Below, piece by piece: positions 31,702 through 39,595 of a stretch of DNA of 39,595 bases (positions within the stretch are counted from its first letter, which is position 1; the number at the start of each line of letters is the position of its first letter). Location of the stretch: assembly GCF_008080435.1 (NCBI RefSeq), contig NZ_VRKN01000023.1, forward strand, positions 1-39,595. The letters are read 5' to 3'. The notes beneath the pieces were generated by a model, which saw only the letters and a list, made by a program, of their open reading frames with translations, was not told the DNA's origin and made no database searches. The position numbers and the translations under genes are program-made. The DNA comes from Enterobacter asburiae (GTDB taxonomy: Bacteria; Pseudomonadota; Gammaproteobacteria; Enterobacterales; Enterobacteriaceae).

Positions 31702-33117
31702 CTACTCCTCCATCGCGATCACAATCGCTTCTCCCATCTTCCTCAACGCCTCGCGATTTTTATCCGTCGGCGGCAGCGCCACGTTGATCCGCAGGCAGTT
31801 GCGGTACTTCCCGGAGGCGGAAAACAGCGACCCGGCCGCGGCCTGGATTTTAAGCCGGCACAGCTGCTTGCTGACGCACACCATGTCCACCTTCTCCGGC
31901 AGCTCAATCCACAGCAGGAAGCTTCCCTGCGGGCGCGTGACGCAAATCTCTGCCGGAAAATACTGCCGCACCCAGCAGGTGTAGGTTTCCATATTCTGCT
32001 GATAAATCTGACGCATACGGCGCACGTGGCGATGGTAATGACCGTCGCGAATAAACGCCGCCACCGCCATCTGCGTGCCCGGCACGTTAAACCCGCCCGC
32101 GGCGTATTTCATGTGCATCACCCGGTCGTAATAGCGCCCCGGCACAATCCAGCCGACGCGCAGACCCGGTGCCACGGTTTTGGTAAACGAGCTGCAGAGG
32201 ATCACGCGGCCGTCGATATCCATTGAGTGAATGGTGCGCGGGCGCGGGTACTCCGCCGCCAGCTCGCCATAAATGTCATCTTCCACGATCACGATATCGT
32301 GCCGTTGGGCGAGGGCTAAGACCTGCTTTTTCCGCACTTCCGGCATGATAAACCCGAGCGGGTTATTGCAGTTGGGCACCAGGATCACCGCTTTAATCGG
32401 CCACTGCTCCAGCGCCAGCTCTAACGCCTCAATGCTGATCCCGGTTTCAGGATCGGTGGGGATTTCAATCGCCTTGATGTCAAACCCGCGCAGCATCTGC
32501 ATGGTGCCGTGAAACGACGGTGACTCCACCGCCACGATATCCCCCGGCTTGCACACTGACAGTAGGGCTATCGACAGCGCGCCGTGGCAGCCGTTGGTGA
32601 TGACAATCTCGTTCGCCGCGACGGTTGAGCCGCCGTCGAGCATCAGACGGGCGATCTGCTCGCGCAGCTCCAGGCGGCCGTCGAGCACGTCATAGCTCAG
32701 CATCTCGGCAGGGTTATGCTGCGCGATGCGGCTCATCTCGCGCCACAGGGGCTTCAGGCTTGGCTGGTTAATGTCCGGCGAGCCGCCGCCAAACGAAATC
32801 ATCTCTTTGTCGGCGCGGGCGTCCAGCAGCATCATCACCTCATCCCACTGGGTAACGTCCACGGGGCGCTGCACCGGGCGCGTCATGGCCGGAACCGGCG
32901 GCTGGGCTTTGCGCTGCGAAACAAAATAGCCGGAACGCGGCTGGGGGGTGATCAGCTGGAGGTTTTCGAGGATCTGATAGGCCTGCTGTATGGTGCTGAT
33001 ACTCACGCCGTGCTCCTGGCTCAGCGCGCGTACCGACGGTAGACGTTCACCGCTGCGATACAGCCCTTGTTCAATGCGTTCTGCCAGAAGGTTGGCCAGA
33101 TGTTGATAGCGCGTCAT
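31702..33117 (-). CDS. yjiR: MocR/GntR-family regulator with aminotransferase domain (YjiR)
   Basis: The product is 471 residues, closely similar to E. coli YjiR throughout. The winged-helix domain (1-70) contains RLPSVRALSQEHGVSISTIQQAYQ, then a fold-type I aminotransferase domain with NCNNPLGFIMP and the PLP-lysine motif SSFTKTVAPGLRVGW. MocR proteins bind DNA through the N-terminal part and sense PLP or an amine through the rest. It is divergent from yjiS, as in E. coli. TACAGAT-type repeats lie between them. Confidence 0.92.
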   Translation of the reverse strand: MTRYQHLANLLAERIEQGLYRSGERLPSVRALSQEHGVSISTIQQAYQILENLQLITPQPRSGYFVSQRKAQPPVPAMTRPVQRPVDVTQWDEVMMLLDARADKEMISFGGGSPDINQPSLKPLWREMSRIAQHNPAEMLSYDVLDGRLELREQIARLMLDGGSTVAANEIVITNGCHGALSIALLSVCKPGDIVAVESPSFHGTMQMLRGFDIKAIEIPTDPETGISIEALELALEQWPIKAVILVPNCNNPLGFIMPEVRKKQVLALAQRHDIVIVEDDIYGELAAEYPRPRTIHSMDIDGRVILCSSFTKTVAPGLRVGWIVPGRYYDRVMHMKYAAGGFNVPGTQMAVAAFIRDGHYHRHVRRMRQIYQQNMETYTCWVRQYFPAEICVTRPQGSFLLWIELPEKVDMVCVSKQLCRLKIQAAAGSLFSASGKYRNCLRINVALPPTDKNREALRKMGEAIVIAMEE

Positions 33118-33139
33118 GCTGTATCCTTTGTTTTCACCA

Positions 33140-33239
33140 TACAGATTGTAAAACCAGTACAGATTGCCGTAAAAATTGGCATGCAGATACTGTTTTAGCG
33201 GATCTGTATGTTAAACAAAAGGTGTTTTTGCATCTGTAT
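33140..33239. promoter_or_regulatory. TACAGAT-type repeats between yjiR and yjiS
   Basis: TACAGATTG occurs at 33140 and 33158 (18 bases apart). ATCTGTAT, the opposite orientation, occurs at 33202 and 33232 (30 apart). MocR regulators often bind spaced direct repeats of this kind, so this is a likely YjiR operator region. Confidence 0.5.
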
Positions 33240-33293
33240 TGTACAGGCCGATTTCCAGGATGATATTCCCACTGGCACCGTGAGGAGAGCACC

Positions 33294-33455
33294 ATGGAAT
33301 TCTATGAGAATCGTTCAAAACGTCCGTTTATTGTGTTTGTCTGGATCGGCAAAACGATCTGCAACTGGTATCGCATCAACCGTACCCGCCGCATCCTGAG
33401 CCAGATGAGCGACGAGCAGCTCAAGGACGTTGGGTTGTCGCGGTATGATGTGTGA
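33294..33455 (+). CDS. yjiS: YjiS-like DUF1127 small protein
   Basis: The product is 53 residues from ATG 33294 with GAGGAG upstream. It has the DUF1127 C-terminal motif TRRILSQMSDEQLKDVGLSRYDV, matching E. coli YjiS (54 residues) in length, position and sequence pattern. The N-terminus MEFYENRSKRPF is also close to E. coli. DUF1127 proteins of other bacteria influence RNA and phosphate or carbon regulation; the role of YjiS is unknown. It is divergent from yjiR. Confidence 0.85.
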   Translation: MEFYENRSKRPFIVFVWIGKTICNWYRINRTRRILSQMSDEQLKDVGLSRYDV

Positions 33456-33476
33456 GCGGCAATGCACCGCGGAACG

Positions 33477-33507
33477 TAGGCCGGGTAAGGCGTAGCCGCC
33501 ACCCGGC
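33477..33507. repeat. REP element
   Basis: A unit starting GCCGGGTAAGGCGTAGCC and ending ACCCGGC lies between yjiS and the end of the convergent MocR gene, six bases from its stop. Confidence 0.75.
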
Positions 33508-33512
33508 GATTT

Positions 33513-34901
33513 TCAGCTCAACAGTTCAAGCGTCTGCCATTTCGGCCTTTCCAGCAGTTCAACCGCCTCCTGATACGACCGCACGTTGTTATAGCCCATC
33601 ACCAGCCCGTAGCGTTTGCCCGACCCGCGATACCACTCCGAAAGCGCATTCACCTGCAGCTGCTGTTCCTGCCAGCAGCGGGCGATCTCCCGGTCACAGC
33701 TCCCTTTCGCCAGAAACGCCACGATATGCATTCCGCCGTCGTTTTGCTCGGTGAAAAACAGATCGCCATACACCTCGCGCAGGGCGGCAATCATCCAGTC
33801 GCGGCGGGTCTGATACAGCGCGCGCATCTTCTTAAGATGGCGGAAAAAATGCCCTTCGTTGAGAAACGCGGTGAGTATCTTTTGCGTCAGCACCGGCTGG
33901 CCGCTGGCGGTGATGTCCGCGCAGTCGGTAAAAGCTCCGACGGTGCTGGCGGGCATCACCACGTAACCCATGCGCAGCGAGGGCATGATGGTTTTGCTGA
34001 AGGTGCCCATAAAGATCACCCGGTCGTGCTGGTCGAGGCTTTTCAGCGACGGCAGCACCTTGCGGGTGTAGTGAAATTCTCCGTCGTAATCGTCTTCGAT
34101 GATCCACGCCTCGTTCTGGCTGGCCCAGTCGAGCAGCTGCTGTTTACGCGGCAGTGAGAGGGTGACCGCCAGCGGGCTCTGGTGCGACGGGGTGACGATG
34201 GCAAAACGGGCGTCGCGATGGTGGCGGAGCAGGTAGTCCGTGTCGATACCGCAGCGATCGACCGGCACCGTGTGCAGGCGCGGCACGATCCGCATGAGCA
34301 GCTGCTGGCCCATAAAGTAGCCCGGATCTTCAAACAACACCTTGTCGCTGCGGCTGGCAAGGGTGTCGAGGATCAGACGCAGGCTGCCGCTGTAGCCGCT
34401 GGTGATCAGCACCTGCTCGGCGGTGCAGGACAACCCGCGTGAAATATTGAGGTAGCTGGCGATGGCCTGGCGCAGCGGATACCAGCCCAGAACGGGCGGG
34501 TTGAGCATCTCCTCCTGGCGCATGGCGCGCGTCGCCTGGCCCGCCAGCAGCAGCCATTTTTTATACGGAAAGCTGTCGAGGGCGGGGATGCCGGGGCGCA
34601 GAAACCCCGCCCGCTCGCGCTGGCTGATAAGCGATGCCGGAAGCGTGCCGGTGGGCTGTTCCGCTGGGGCATTCTTATCCGGCAACAGTAGATCCGGGTT
34701 TACCCGCGTGCCGCGCGCGCCCTGGCTCACCAGATACCCTTCGCCCGTCAGAATGGCATACGCCGTTTCGACGGTTTTACGCGCCACCTTCAGCTCTTCC
34801 GCCAGCACGCGGATGGCGGGCACCTTATCGCCCGGCTTCAGCACGCCGCGCGTGATGTTGTCGCGATAGCGGGAATAAATCTCGTGATAGCCCGGCTTCA
34901 T
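33513..34901 (-). CDS. MocR/GntR-family regulator with aminotransferase domain (PdxR-like)
   Basis: The product is 462 residues. The winged-helix domain is at residues 1-70 (DKVPAIRVLAEELKVARKTVETAY) and the aminotransferase domain follows, with EDDYDGEFHY and the PLP-lysine motif FSKTIMPSLRMGY. It is more PdxR-like than YjiR-like. It is divergent from the carboxymuconolactone decarboxylase-type gene and probably regulates it through the dyad at 34940-34976. Confidence 0.9.
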   Translation of the reverse strand: MKPGYHEIYSRYRDNITRGVLKPGDKVPAIRVLAEELKVARKTVETAYAILTGEGYLVSQGARGTRVNPDLLLPDKNAPAEQPTGTLPASLISQRERAGFLRPGIPALDSFPYKKWLLLAGQATRAMRQEEMLNPPVLGWYPLRQAIASYLNISRGLSCTAEQVLITSGYSGSLRLILDTLASRSDKVLFEDPGYFMGQQLLMRIVPRLHTVPVDRCGIDTDYLLRHHRDARFAIVTPSHQSPLAVTLSLPRKQQLLDWASQNEAWIIEDDYDGEFHYTRKVLPSLKSLDQHDRVIFMGTFSKTIMPSLRMGYVVMPASTVGAFTDCADITASGQPVLTQKILTAFLNEGHFFRHLKKMRALYQTRRDWMIAALREVYGDLFFTEQNDGGMHIVAFLAKGSCDREIARCWQEQQLQVNALSEWYRGSGKRYGLVMGYNNVRSYQEAVELLERPKWQTLELLS

Positions 34902-34939
34902 GTCCTACCTCGTTTCACGCTTTTTGTATCTTTTTACTA

Positions 34940-34976
34940 TGTCATGAACGGCGTAGATTTGCCTTATCGCATGACA
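34940..34976. promoter_or_regulatory. Inverted repeat between the MocR gene and the CMD-family gene
   Basis: TGTCATG (34940-34946) and CATGACA (34970-34976) are exact complements 23 bases apart, centred in the divergent promoter region. They are a likely operator for the MocR protein. Confidence 0.4.
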
Positions 34977-35002
34977 CATGCCGCACAAAAAGAGGAAAGA
35001 CA

Positions 35003-35482
35003 ATGAGCACTCGCGTCAACCACCATAAAGTCACACCTGCCCTCGCTAACGCGCTGTCTGCCCTGAGCATGGAGGTGGCAAAAACCTCTATCGACCCGGC
35101 GCTGAAGCATCTGATCGACATTCGCGTTTCACAGCTGAACGGCTGTACCTTCTGCCTGGATATGCACTCGAAAGAGGCCAAAATTGCCGGCGAGCGCGAG
35201 CTGCGCCTGTACCATCTGGCGGCCTGGCGCGAGTCCCCGCTGTTCAGCGCCCGAGAGAAAGCCGCGCTGGCCTTCACCGAAGCGCTGACCCAGATTGGCG
35301 TTCACGGGGTGAGCGATGCGCTGTACCGCAGCGTGGCGGAGTACTTCTCGGACGTGGAGATTTCAGAGCTGAACTTCGCCATCGTGGCGATCAACGCCTG
35401 GAACCGTCTGGGGATCACGTCCCGCATGGCGCCGGGTTCGCTGGATGCGGCTTACGGGCTGAATAAGGCTAACCTGGAATAA
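35003..35482 (+). CDS. Carboxymuconolactone decarboxylase/AhpD-family protein
   Basis: The product is 159 residues with the CMD/AhpD signature LNGCTFCLDMHSKEAKIAGE, including the CxxC pair and nearby histidine, followed by WRESPLFSAREKAALAFTEALT. CxxC members act as peroxidase-like disulfide reductases. The substrate here is unknown. The start has a good AAAGAGGAAAG ribosome binding site. It is probably controlled by the adjacent divergent MocR protein. It is convergent with the LysR gene and overlaps its end by 14 bases. Confidence 0.88.
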   Translation: MSTRVNHHKVTPALANALSALSMEVAKTSIDPALKHLIDIRVSQLNGCTFCLDMHSKEAKIAGERELRLYHLAAWRESPLFSAREKAALAFTEALTQIGVHGVSDALYRSVAEYFSDVEISELNFAIVAINAWNRLGITSRMAPGSLDAAYGLNKANLE

Positions 35483-36371
35483 TCCCCCGCTCGCGGATCA
35501 TCGCCACCAGCGCCCGCAGTCCCGGCGGGACGTGGCGATGGCCAGGGTAATACAGGCGCAGCCCTGCAAACGGCTGCGTCCAGTCGTTTAATACGCTCAT
35601 CAGCTCCCCGCTTTTTAGTTCGTCCTGAATATAGAGTTCCGGTAAAAACCCAACCCCTAATCCCGCTTTCACGGCCCGGATCGAAGCGAACAGATCGGAC
35701 GTCGCAAAGCGCGGCGGCACGGCCAGAGCATATTCCTCCCCGCGACGCGCCAGTTCCCAGCGGTAGATCCCCCCGTGCGCCATACGCATGCCGATCCCCT
35801 GATGTTGCAGGAGATCGTCCGGCGTTTGCGGAGTGCCGTGACGCGCAAAATACTCCGGTGTGGCGGTAACAAGCTGGCGGATCTGTCCAGTCAGCGGCAC
35901 GGCGATCATGTCCTGCGGTACGGACTCTTCGAGGCGGATCCCAGCGTCATAACCTTCGGCGACGATGTCGATCGTCCTTGCTTCGCTCACCGTTTCCACG
36001 CGCATCTTCGGATAGCGGATCATAAAGTCGATCAGCAGCTGATCCAGAAACAGGGTGCCGATATGGTTCGGCACGTTCAGACGCAGCGTGCCGGCAGGTT
36101 CTCCGGTGTCGCTGTGGATCTCCTCGCTGGCCTGACGGATTTCCTGCAGTGCTGGACCAATGCGCGCCACGTAGCGCTGTCCGGCGTCGGTGAGTGCCAC
36201 GCTGCTGGTGGTGCGGTTAAAGAGGCGCGTCTCAAGGCGGCTCTCCAGCCCGGCGATGGCATTACTCACCGCCGTGGCGGACATGCCCAGCTCCTGCGCC
36301 GCAGCGCGAAAGCTGCCGCGCCGCACGACGGCCATCACCACTTCCAGCTCTGTCAGACCTGAACGATGCAT
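35469..36371 (-). CDS. LysR-family transcriptional regulator
   Basis: The product is 300 residues with the LysR helix-turn-helix (GSFRAAAQELGMSATAVSNAIAGLESRLETRLFNRTT, about residues 18-54) and an effector-binding domain with NVPNHIGTLFLDQLLIDF and GLGVGFLPELYI. It is divergent from the aldehyde dehydrogenase gene 100 bases away and probably controls it. The inducer is likely an aldehyde or related acid, by inference only. Confidence 0.9.
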   Translation of the reverse strand: MHRSGLTELEVVMAVVRRGSFRAAAQELGMSATAVSNAIAGLESRLETRLFNRTTSSVALTDAGQRYVARIGPALQEIRQASEEIHSDTGEPAGTLRLNVPNHIGTLFLDQLLIDFMIRYPKMRVETVSEARTIDIVAEGYDAGIRLEESVPQDMIAVPLTGQIRQLVTATPEYFARHGTPQTPDDLLQHQGIGMRMAHGGIYRWELARRGEEYALAVPPRFATSDLFASIRAVKAGLGVGFLPELYIQDELKSGELMSVLNDWTQPFAGLRLYYPGHRHVPPGLRALVAMIRERGIIPG

Positions 36372-36471
36372 AGATTATCCTGAAAATCGAAATAACCCTT
36401 GCAGCATAGCGTGGATTATCGCAACGGAGAAGCCGTGCCAGACTGTGCTCACAAACCCTGAGGAGGTTGAT

Positions 36472-37887
36472 ATGCACACGATCGAACAGATTTTTATTAA
36501 CGGCGAATTCGTCACCCCGCACGGCACCGAACGTTTTGATTTGTACAACCCGGCGACGGCGCAGGTCATCGGCCAGGTGCGCCTGGCGGATGAGGTGGAT
36601 GCTGAGCGCGCCATTGCGGCGGCAAAATCGGCGTTTCCGGCGTGGTCGCAGACCACAAAGCAGGAACGTATCGCAGCGCTAAAACGTATGCATGCCGCCG
36701 TGGCCGCTCGCCACGACGATCTGCTTGAAGCGGTCATTGAAGAGTACGGCGCGCCCGCCTCGCGCTCGGCGTGGATGGCCAGCTATCCGGCGGAGGTGAT
36801 TGCTCAGGCCATTGAGGCGCTGGAGGAGTTTGCATTCGTCACCCCCGCAGGTGCGGCAACGGTGCAGATGACGCCGCTTGGCGTGGCGGGGCTGATTACA
36901 CCGTGGAACAGCGACGCCGGGTTTATCTGCGGCAAGCTGGCGACTGCGCTGGCGGCGGGCTGTACGGCAGTCATCAAGCCGAGCGAAATGAGCGCCCTGC
37001 AAACGCAGATTGTCACCGAAGCGCTGCGTGATGCCGCGCTGCCGCCGGGCGTGTTTAACATCGTCACCGGACGCGGCGAGACGGTAGGTGAGACCATCAG
37101 CCGCCATCCGGACGTGGCAAAAACCTCGTTTACCGGCTCCACGAATACCGGCAAGGCGATCCTGCGCAACGCGGCGGAGAGCTTTAAGCGCGTGACCCTG
37201 GAGTTAGGCGGTAAATCGCCGACGATCCTGCTGGATGATGTGGATCTGGCACAGGCGATCCCGCTTGTGATTCAGGCCGGGTTTATGAACAGCGGGCAGG
37301 CCTGTGTAGCAGGAACGCGTATCCTGGTGCCCCAGTCGCGAAAAGCGGAAATCGAAACCGCGCTGGCGCAGGCCGTGGCGGAGGTGAAATCCGGCGACCC
37401 GCGCGACCCTGCAACGGACGTCGGCCCGATGGTCAGTGAAAAACAGTGGCAGCGGGTGCAGGGCTATATCCGTAAAGGCCTCGAAGAGGGCGCACGCCTG
37501 CTGGCGGGAGGTGAGGGACGACCTGCTGGCACGCAGAACGGCTGGTTTGTGCGTCCGACGCTGTTTGCTGACGTGAATAACCAGATGGTGATTGCCAGGG
37601 AGGAGATTTTCGGCCCGGTGCTGTGCGTGATCCCTTATCGTGATGAGGCAGACGCTGTCGCCATCGCCAACGATACCGAGTACGGCCTGAGCGCGATGGT
37701 GCTGGGCGGCAATATTGAACGAGCACGCCGTGTGGCGCAGCAGATTGTCTCCGGTCGCGTGCTGGTGAATACGCTTGCCCATGAACCGAAAGCGCCGTTC
37801 GGCGGGTTTAAGCACTCCGGCGTGGGGCGCGAGATGGGCGAGTGGGGGATTCGGGCGTTTATGGAGCCGAAGTCGATCCTGAGCTAA
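36472..37887 (+). CDS. NAD(P)-dependent aldehyde dehydrogenase
   Basis: The product is 471 residues from ATG 36472 with AGGAGG at 36461-36466. ALDH features: TPWNSDAGFICGKLATALAAGCTAVIKPSE (N in the PWN motif), FTGSTNTGKAIL, catalytic E in LELGGKSPTI, catalytic C in NSGQACVAGTR, and EEIFGPVL. An upstream extension to 36190 lies over the LysR gene and is not credible. Substrate specificity cannot be read. It is followed by a BIME. Confidence 0.93.
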   Translation: MHTIEQIFINGEFVTPHGTERFDLYNPATAQVIGQVRLADEVDAERAIAAAKSAFPAWSQTTKQERIAALKRMHAAVAARHDDLLEAVIEEYGAPASRSAWMASYPAEVIAQAIEALEEFAFVTPAGAATVQMTPLGVAGLITPWNSDAGFICGKLATALAAGCTAVIKPSEMSALQTQIVTEALRDAALPPGVFNIVTGRGETVGETISRHPDVAKTSFTGSTNTGKAILRNAAESFKRVTLELGGKSPTILLDDVDLAQAIPLVIQAGFMNSGQACVAGTRILVPQSRKAEIETALAQAVAEVKSGDPRDPATDVGPMVSEKQWQRVQGYIRKGLEEGARLLAGGEGRPAGTQNGWFVRPTLFADVNNQMVIAREEIFGPVLCVIPYRDEADAVAIANDTEYGLSAMVLGGNIERARRVAQQIVSGRVLVNTLAHEPKAPFGGFKHSGVGREMGEWGIRAFMEPKSILS

Positions 37888-37892
37888 AACCT

Positions 37893-37960
37893 GCCCGGTG
37901 GCGCTGCGCTTACCGGGCCTACGGGTTCATGTAGGCCGGATAAGCGCAGCACCATCCGGC
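37893..37960. repeat. BIME: two inverted REP units
   Basis: GCCCGGTGGCGCTGCGCTT from 37893 and an inverted unit ending AGCACCATCCGGC (37960) lie just after the aldehyde dehydrogenase gene. Confidence 0.8.
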
Positions 37961-38040
37961 AAAAACACTTCGCCAGTCACCGAAGCATGACGTGAATTTT
38001 CTCTGCATTCTCTCCCCAACATCACAACGGAGAGATACCC

Positions 38041-38364
38041 ATGATCGCAGTCCTTTTCGAAGCCAAAGCGGATCCCGCTCATCAGGCGCGCTACCTGCAG
38101 CTCGCCGCAGAACTTAAACCTTTGCTGGCCGATATTGACGGCTTTATTGATATCGAACGGTTCCAGAGCCTGACGACCAACGGCAAAATTCTCTCCCTTT
38201 CCTGGTGGCGGGATGAAGAGGCCGTCCGTAGCTGGAAACAGAACGTGTTTCATCAGGCGGCGCAGGCCGAAGGGAGAGCGTCGATTTTTGCGTACTATCG
38301 CATCCGTGTGGCAGAGGTGATTCGGGAATATTCTTCCGAAACCGGAGGGCACGCCGATGTATGA
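38041..38364 (+). CDS. Antibiotic biosynthesis monooxygenase (ABM) family protein
   Basis: The product is 107 residues with the ABM ferredoxin-like pattern: MIAVLFEAKADPAHQARYLQLAAEL, then GFIDIERFQS, ILSLSWWRDEEAVRSWKQNVFHQAAQ and FAYYRIRVAEV. Such proteins are small dimeric cofactor-free oxygenases or their non-enzymatic relatives. GGAGAG precedes the ATG. It overlaps the next gene by eight bases and starts a three-gene operon with an ArsR-type regulator. Confidence 0.87.
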   Translation: MIAVLFEAKADPAHQARYLQLAAELKPLLADIDGFIDIERFQSLTTNGKILSLSWWRDEEAVRSWKQNVFHQAAQAEGRASIFAYYRIRVAEVIREYSSETGGHADV

Positions 38365-38752
38365 CGTGCATGTGGTTTTCAAAAACACGCCCGGTGAGCT
38401 GGCCCGATTTGGACAACTTTTGGGGCGCAACGGCGTAGGGCTGGAAGGCGGTGGCGTATTTGGTACGGATGCCCATTTCCTGGTGGAAGAGGGCGAAAAA
38501 GCCCGCCATGTGCTGCTGGAAGCCGGGTTTGATGTGCGGTCGGTTCGTAAGCCTGTTATCAGAAAACTCAAGCAGGCGCGACCCGGTGAGCTGGGGGAGA
38601 TTGCGGCAGCATTAGCCGCGCAGGGCGTATCTATTCTCACGCAGTACAGCGACCATGCGAATCACCTTATTCTGCTGACGGATAATGATAAGCTGGCTGC
38701 AGTGATTACCGAACCCTGGGCGACGAATGTTAAAGACGAGTTTACCTGCTGA
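38357..38752 (+). CDS. ACT-domain-like small-ligand-binding protein
   Basis: The product is 131 residues with two similar halves: MYDVHVVFKNTPGELARFGQLLGRNGVGLEGGGVF resembles an ACT domain start, and a second βαβ unit follows (RPGELGEIAAALAAQGVSILTQYSD). It may bind an amino acid or related ligand and could be the sensor for this operon. The start overlaps the ABM gene and the end overlaps the ArsR-type gene by 26 bases. Confidence 0.65.
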   Translation: MYDVHVVFKNTPGELARFGQLLGRNGVGLEGGGVFGTDAHFLVEEGEKARHVLLEAGFDVRSVRKPVIRKLKQARPGELGEIAAALAAQGVSILTQYSDHANHLILLTDNDKLAAVITEPWATNVKDEFTC

Positions 38753-39422
38753 TAATCGTGCGGCGCTGGAGCAGGCTATTGCGGCGGTGGCGGCTGCCAT
38801 GGCCGATCCGTCGCGCGTGAAAATGCTCTGTGCGCTGATGGACGGGCGGGCGTGGACGGCCACCGAACTGAGCGCGGCGGCAGATGTTGCGCCGTCGACC
38901 GCCAGCGGGCATCTCGCCCGACTGGTGGAAGGGAAGCTGATCGTCTGTCTGTCGCAGGGGCGGCATCGTTATTATCGCCTTGCGGGCCATGACGTAGCGG
39001 CGCTGGTCGAGCAGATGATGGGACTCTCCTGGAGCCGCATCACCCCGCCGGAAACCACTGCGCCGAAAGCCATGCGCGAAGCGCGGACCTGCTACGACCA
39101 TCTCGCGGGCTCGGTGGCGGTGCAGATCTATGATTTCATGCAGGCAGAAGGCTGGCTGGAGGCAGACGGTTCAGCGCTGACCCTGTGTGGCCGGGAACAG
39201 TTCCTGAAACTCGGCGTTCCGTTAAGTGTTCATCCGCGTCGCAAGGCTTGCTGTGCCTGCCTGGACTGGAGCGAGCGGCGGTTTCATCTCGGGGGAGAAG
39301 CCGGCGCGGCGCTGCTTATTTATCTGGAAAGTAAAGGGTGGATCCAGCGGGTGGCGGGGTACAGGGAGGTGGTGGTGACGGCTTCGGGGAAAAGTGCCGT
39401 CAGGAAGCATTTTAGCCGCTAA
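38727..39422 (+). CDS. ArsR-family helix-turn-helix regulator
   Basis: The product is 231 residues. The N-terminal winged helix (about residues 22-95) contains MADPSRVKMLCALMDGRAWTATELSAAADVAPSTASGHLARLVEGKLIV, which fits ArsR. A C-terminal region of about 120 residues with HPRRKACCACLDWSERRFHLGGEAG follows and may bind ligand or metal through CCAC. ATG 38727 lies inside the upstream gene, consistent with coupling. It probably controls its own operon. Confidence 0.85.
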   Translation: MLKTSLPADNRAALEQAIAAVAAAMADPSRVKMLCALMDGRAWTATELSAAADVAPSTASGHLARLVEGKLIVCLSQGRHRYYRLAGHDVAALVEQMMGLSWSRITPPETTAPKAMREARTCYDHLAGSVAVQIYDFMQAEGWLEADGSALTLCGREQFLKLGVPLSVHPRRKACCACLDWSERRFHLGGEAGAALLIYLESKGWIQRVAGYREVVVTASGKSAVRKHFSR

Positions 39423-39524
39423 ACTCCGCTGCGGGCTGATGCCCTCACTCCAACCCTCTCCCGCGGGGCTGAGGAATCCCCAGTAATTTTTTTACCTGAA
39501 GTGATGAACGTTGCATCAGTAAAA

Positions 39525-39595
39525 TTAATGACTTACAGCGATGCCCTGGTCCGGCTGTAAATCGCCGAAGCGTTTCCGCAAGGCCGGGGCGAGGC
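39525..39595 (-). CDS. Possible C-terminal end of a truncated gene at the window edge
   Basis: A minus-strand frame entering from the right edge reads LAPALRKRFGDLQPDQGIAV and ends at TAA (39525-39527). Codon choice looks enterobacterial, but only 22 residues are visible and I do not recognise the protein. Confidence 0.28.
   Translation of the reverse strand, partial: LAPALRKRFGDLQPDQGIAVSH

Noticed and set aside
36190..36471. Upstream extension of the aldehyde dehydrogenase
   Set aside because: It runs antisense across the LysR gene start. AGGAGG before ATG 36472 is a far better start.
1..39595. CRISPR arrays, complete tRNA or rRNA genes, transposases
   Set aside because: None were seen. 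Repeats present are REP/BIME units and short operator-like repeats only.

Overview
The window looks like an Enterobacter-type enterobacterial chromosome. Evidence: a chromosomal fosA with a full active site, roxA (ycfD), a yjiR/yjiS pair, YeeS/CbeA/CbtA-type island genes, and REP/BIME repeats of the enterobacterial kind. There are no rRNA genes, CRISPR arrays, complete tRNAs or transposases.

Region 1 (1-3830) is the end of a CP4-like genomic island: an exported protein with a damaged 5' end, a DUF932 protein, a YeeS/RadC-like JAB protein, a CbeA/CbtA-type toxin-antitoxin pair and a DUF4942 protein. It ends at 14 bases that match the 3' end of tRNA-Leu (leuX), a likely attachment-site remnant. 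Region 2 (3827-6268) holds a putative phosphorothioate-DNA HNH endonuclease, a SymE-like toxin gene behind a perfect LexA-box pattern, and a tandem PA-IL (LecA-like) lectin gene broken by one in-frame TAA.

Region 3 (6610-10725) has guanine deaminase, a small exported protein, and an AT-rich orphan type VI secretion module (unknown TM protein, DUF1493, Hcp). The module is preceded by a DNA block able to fold into a closed multi-hairpin structure. Region 4 (10903-16265) has a second tryptophanyl-tRNA synthetase whose leader shows a complete Trp-codon attenuator. It is divergent from fosA. Next comes a LacI-controlled glycoside hydrolase/GPH transporter operon whose last codons are made of a REP element.

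Region 5 (16281-29094) is the most unusual part. A four-gene operon (Amidohydrolase_3, DoxX, MFS-ABM fusion, alpha/beta hydrolase) is divergent from an isochorismatase-like hydrolase, two XapX membrane proteins, a single-domain response regulator and an 1860-residue kinase-like/ATPase/GAF/PAS/histidine-kinase sensor, facing a FixJ-type regulator. Four TATAC-centred units spaced exactly 16 bp lie in the divergent promoter. I infer a self-contained sensing and small-molecule-processing module whose signal is unknown.

Region 6 (29280-39595) is mostly ordinary metabolism and regulation: a VOC protein, a ClpP paralogue, roxA, yjiR/yjiS, a MocR regulator with a carboxymuconolactone decarboxylase-family gene, a LysR regulator with an aldehyde dehydrogenase, and an overlapping ABM/ACT-like/ArsR operon. 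REP/BIME repeats are frequent from 16.2 kb onward. I saw none before that, consistent with the left part being more recently acquired.
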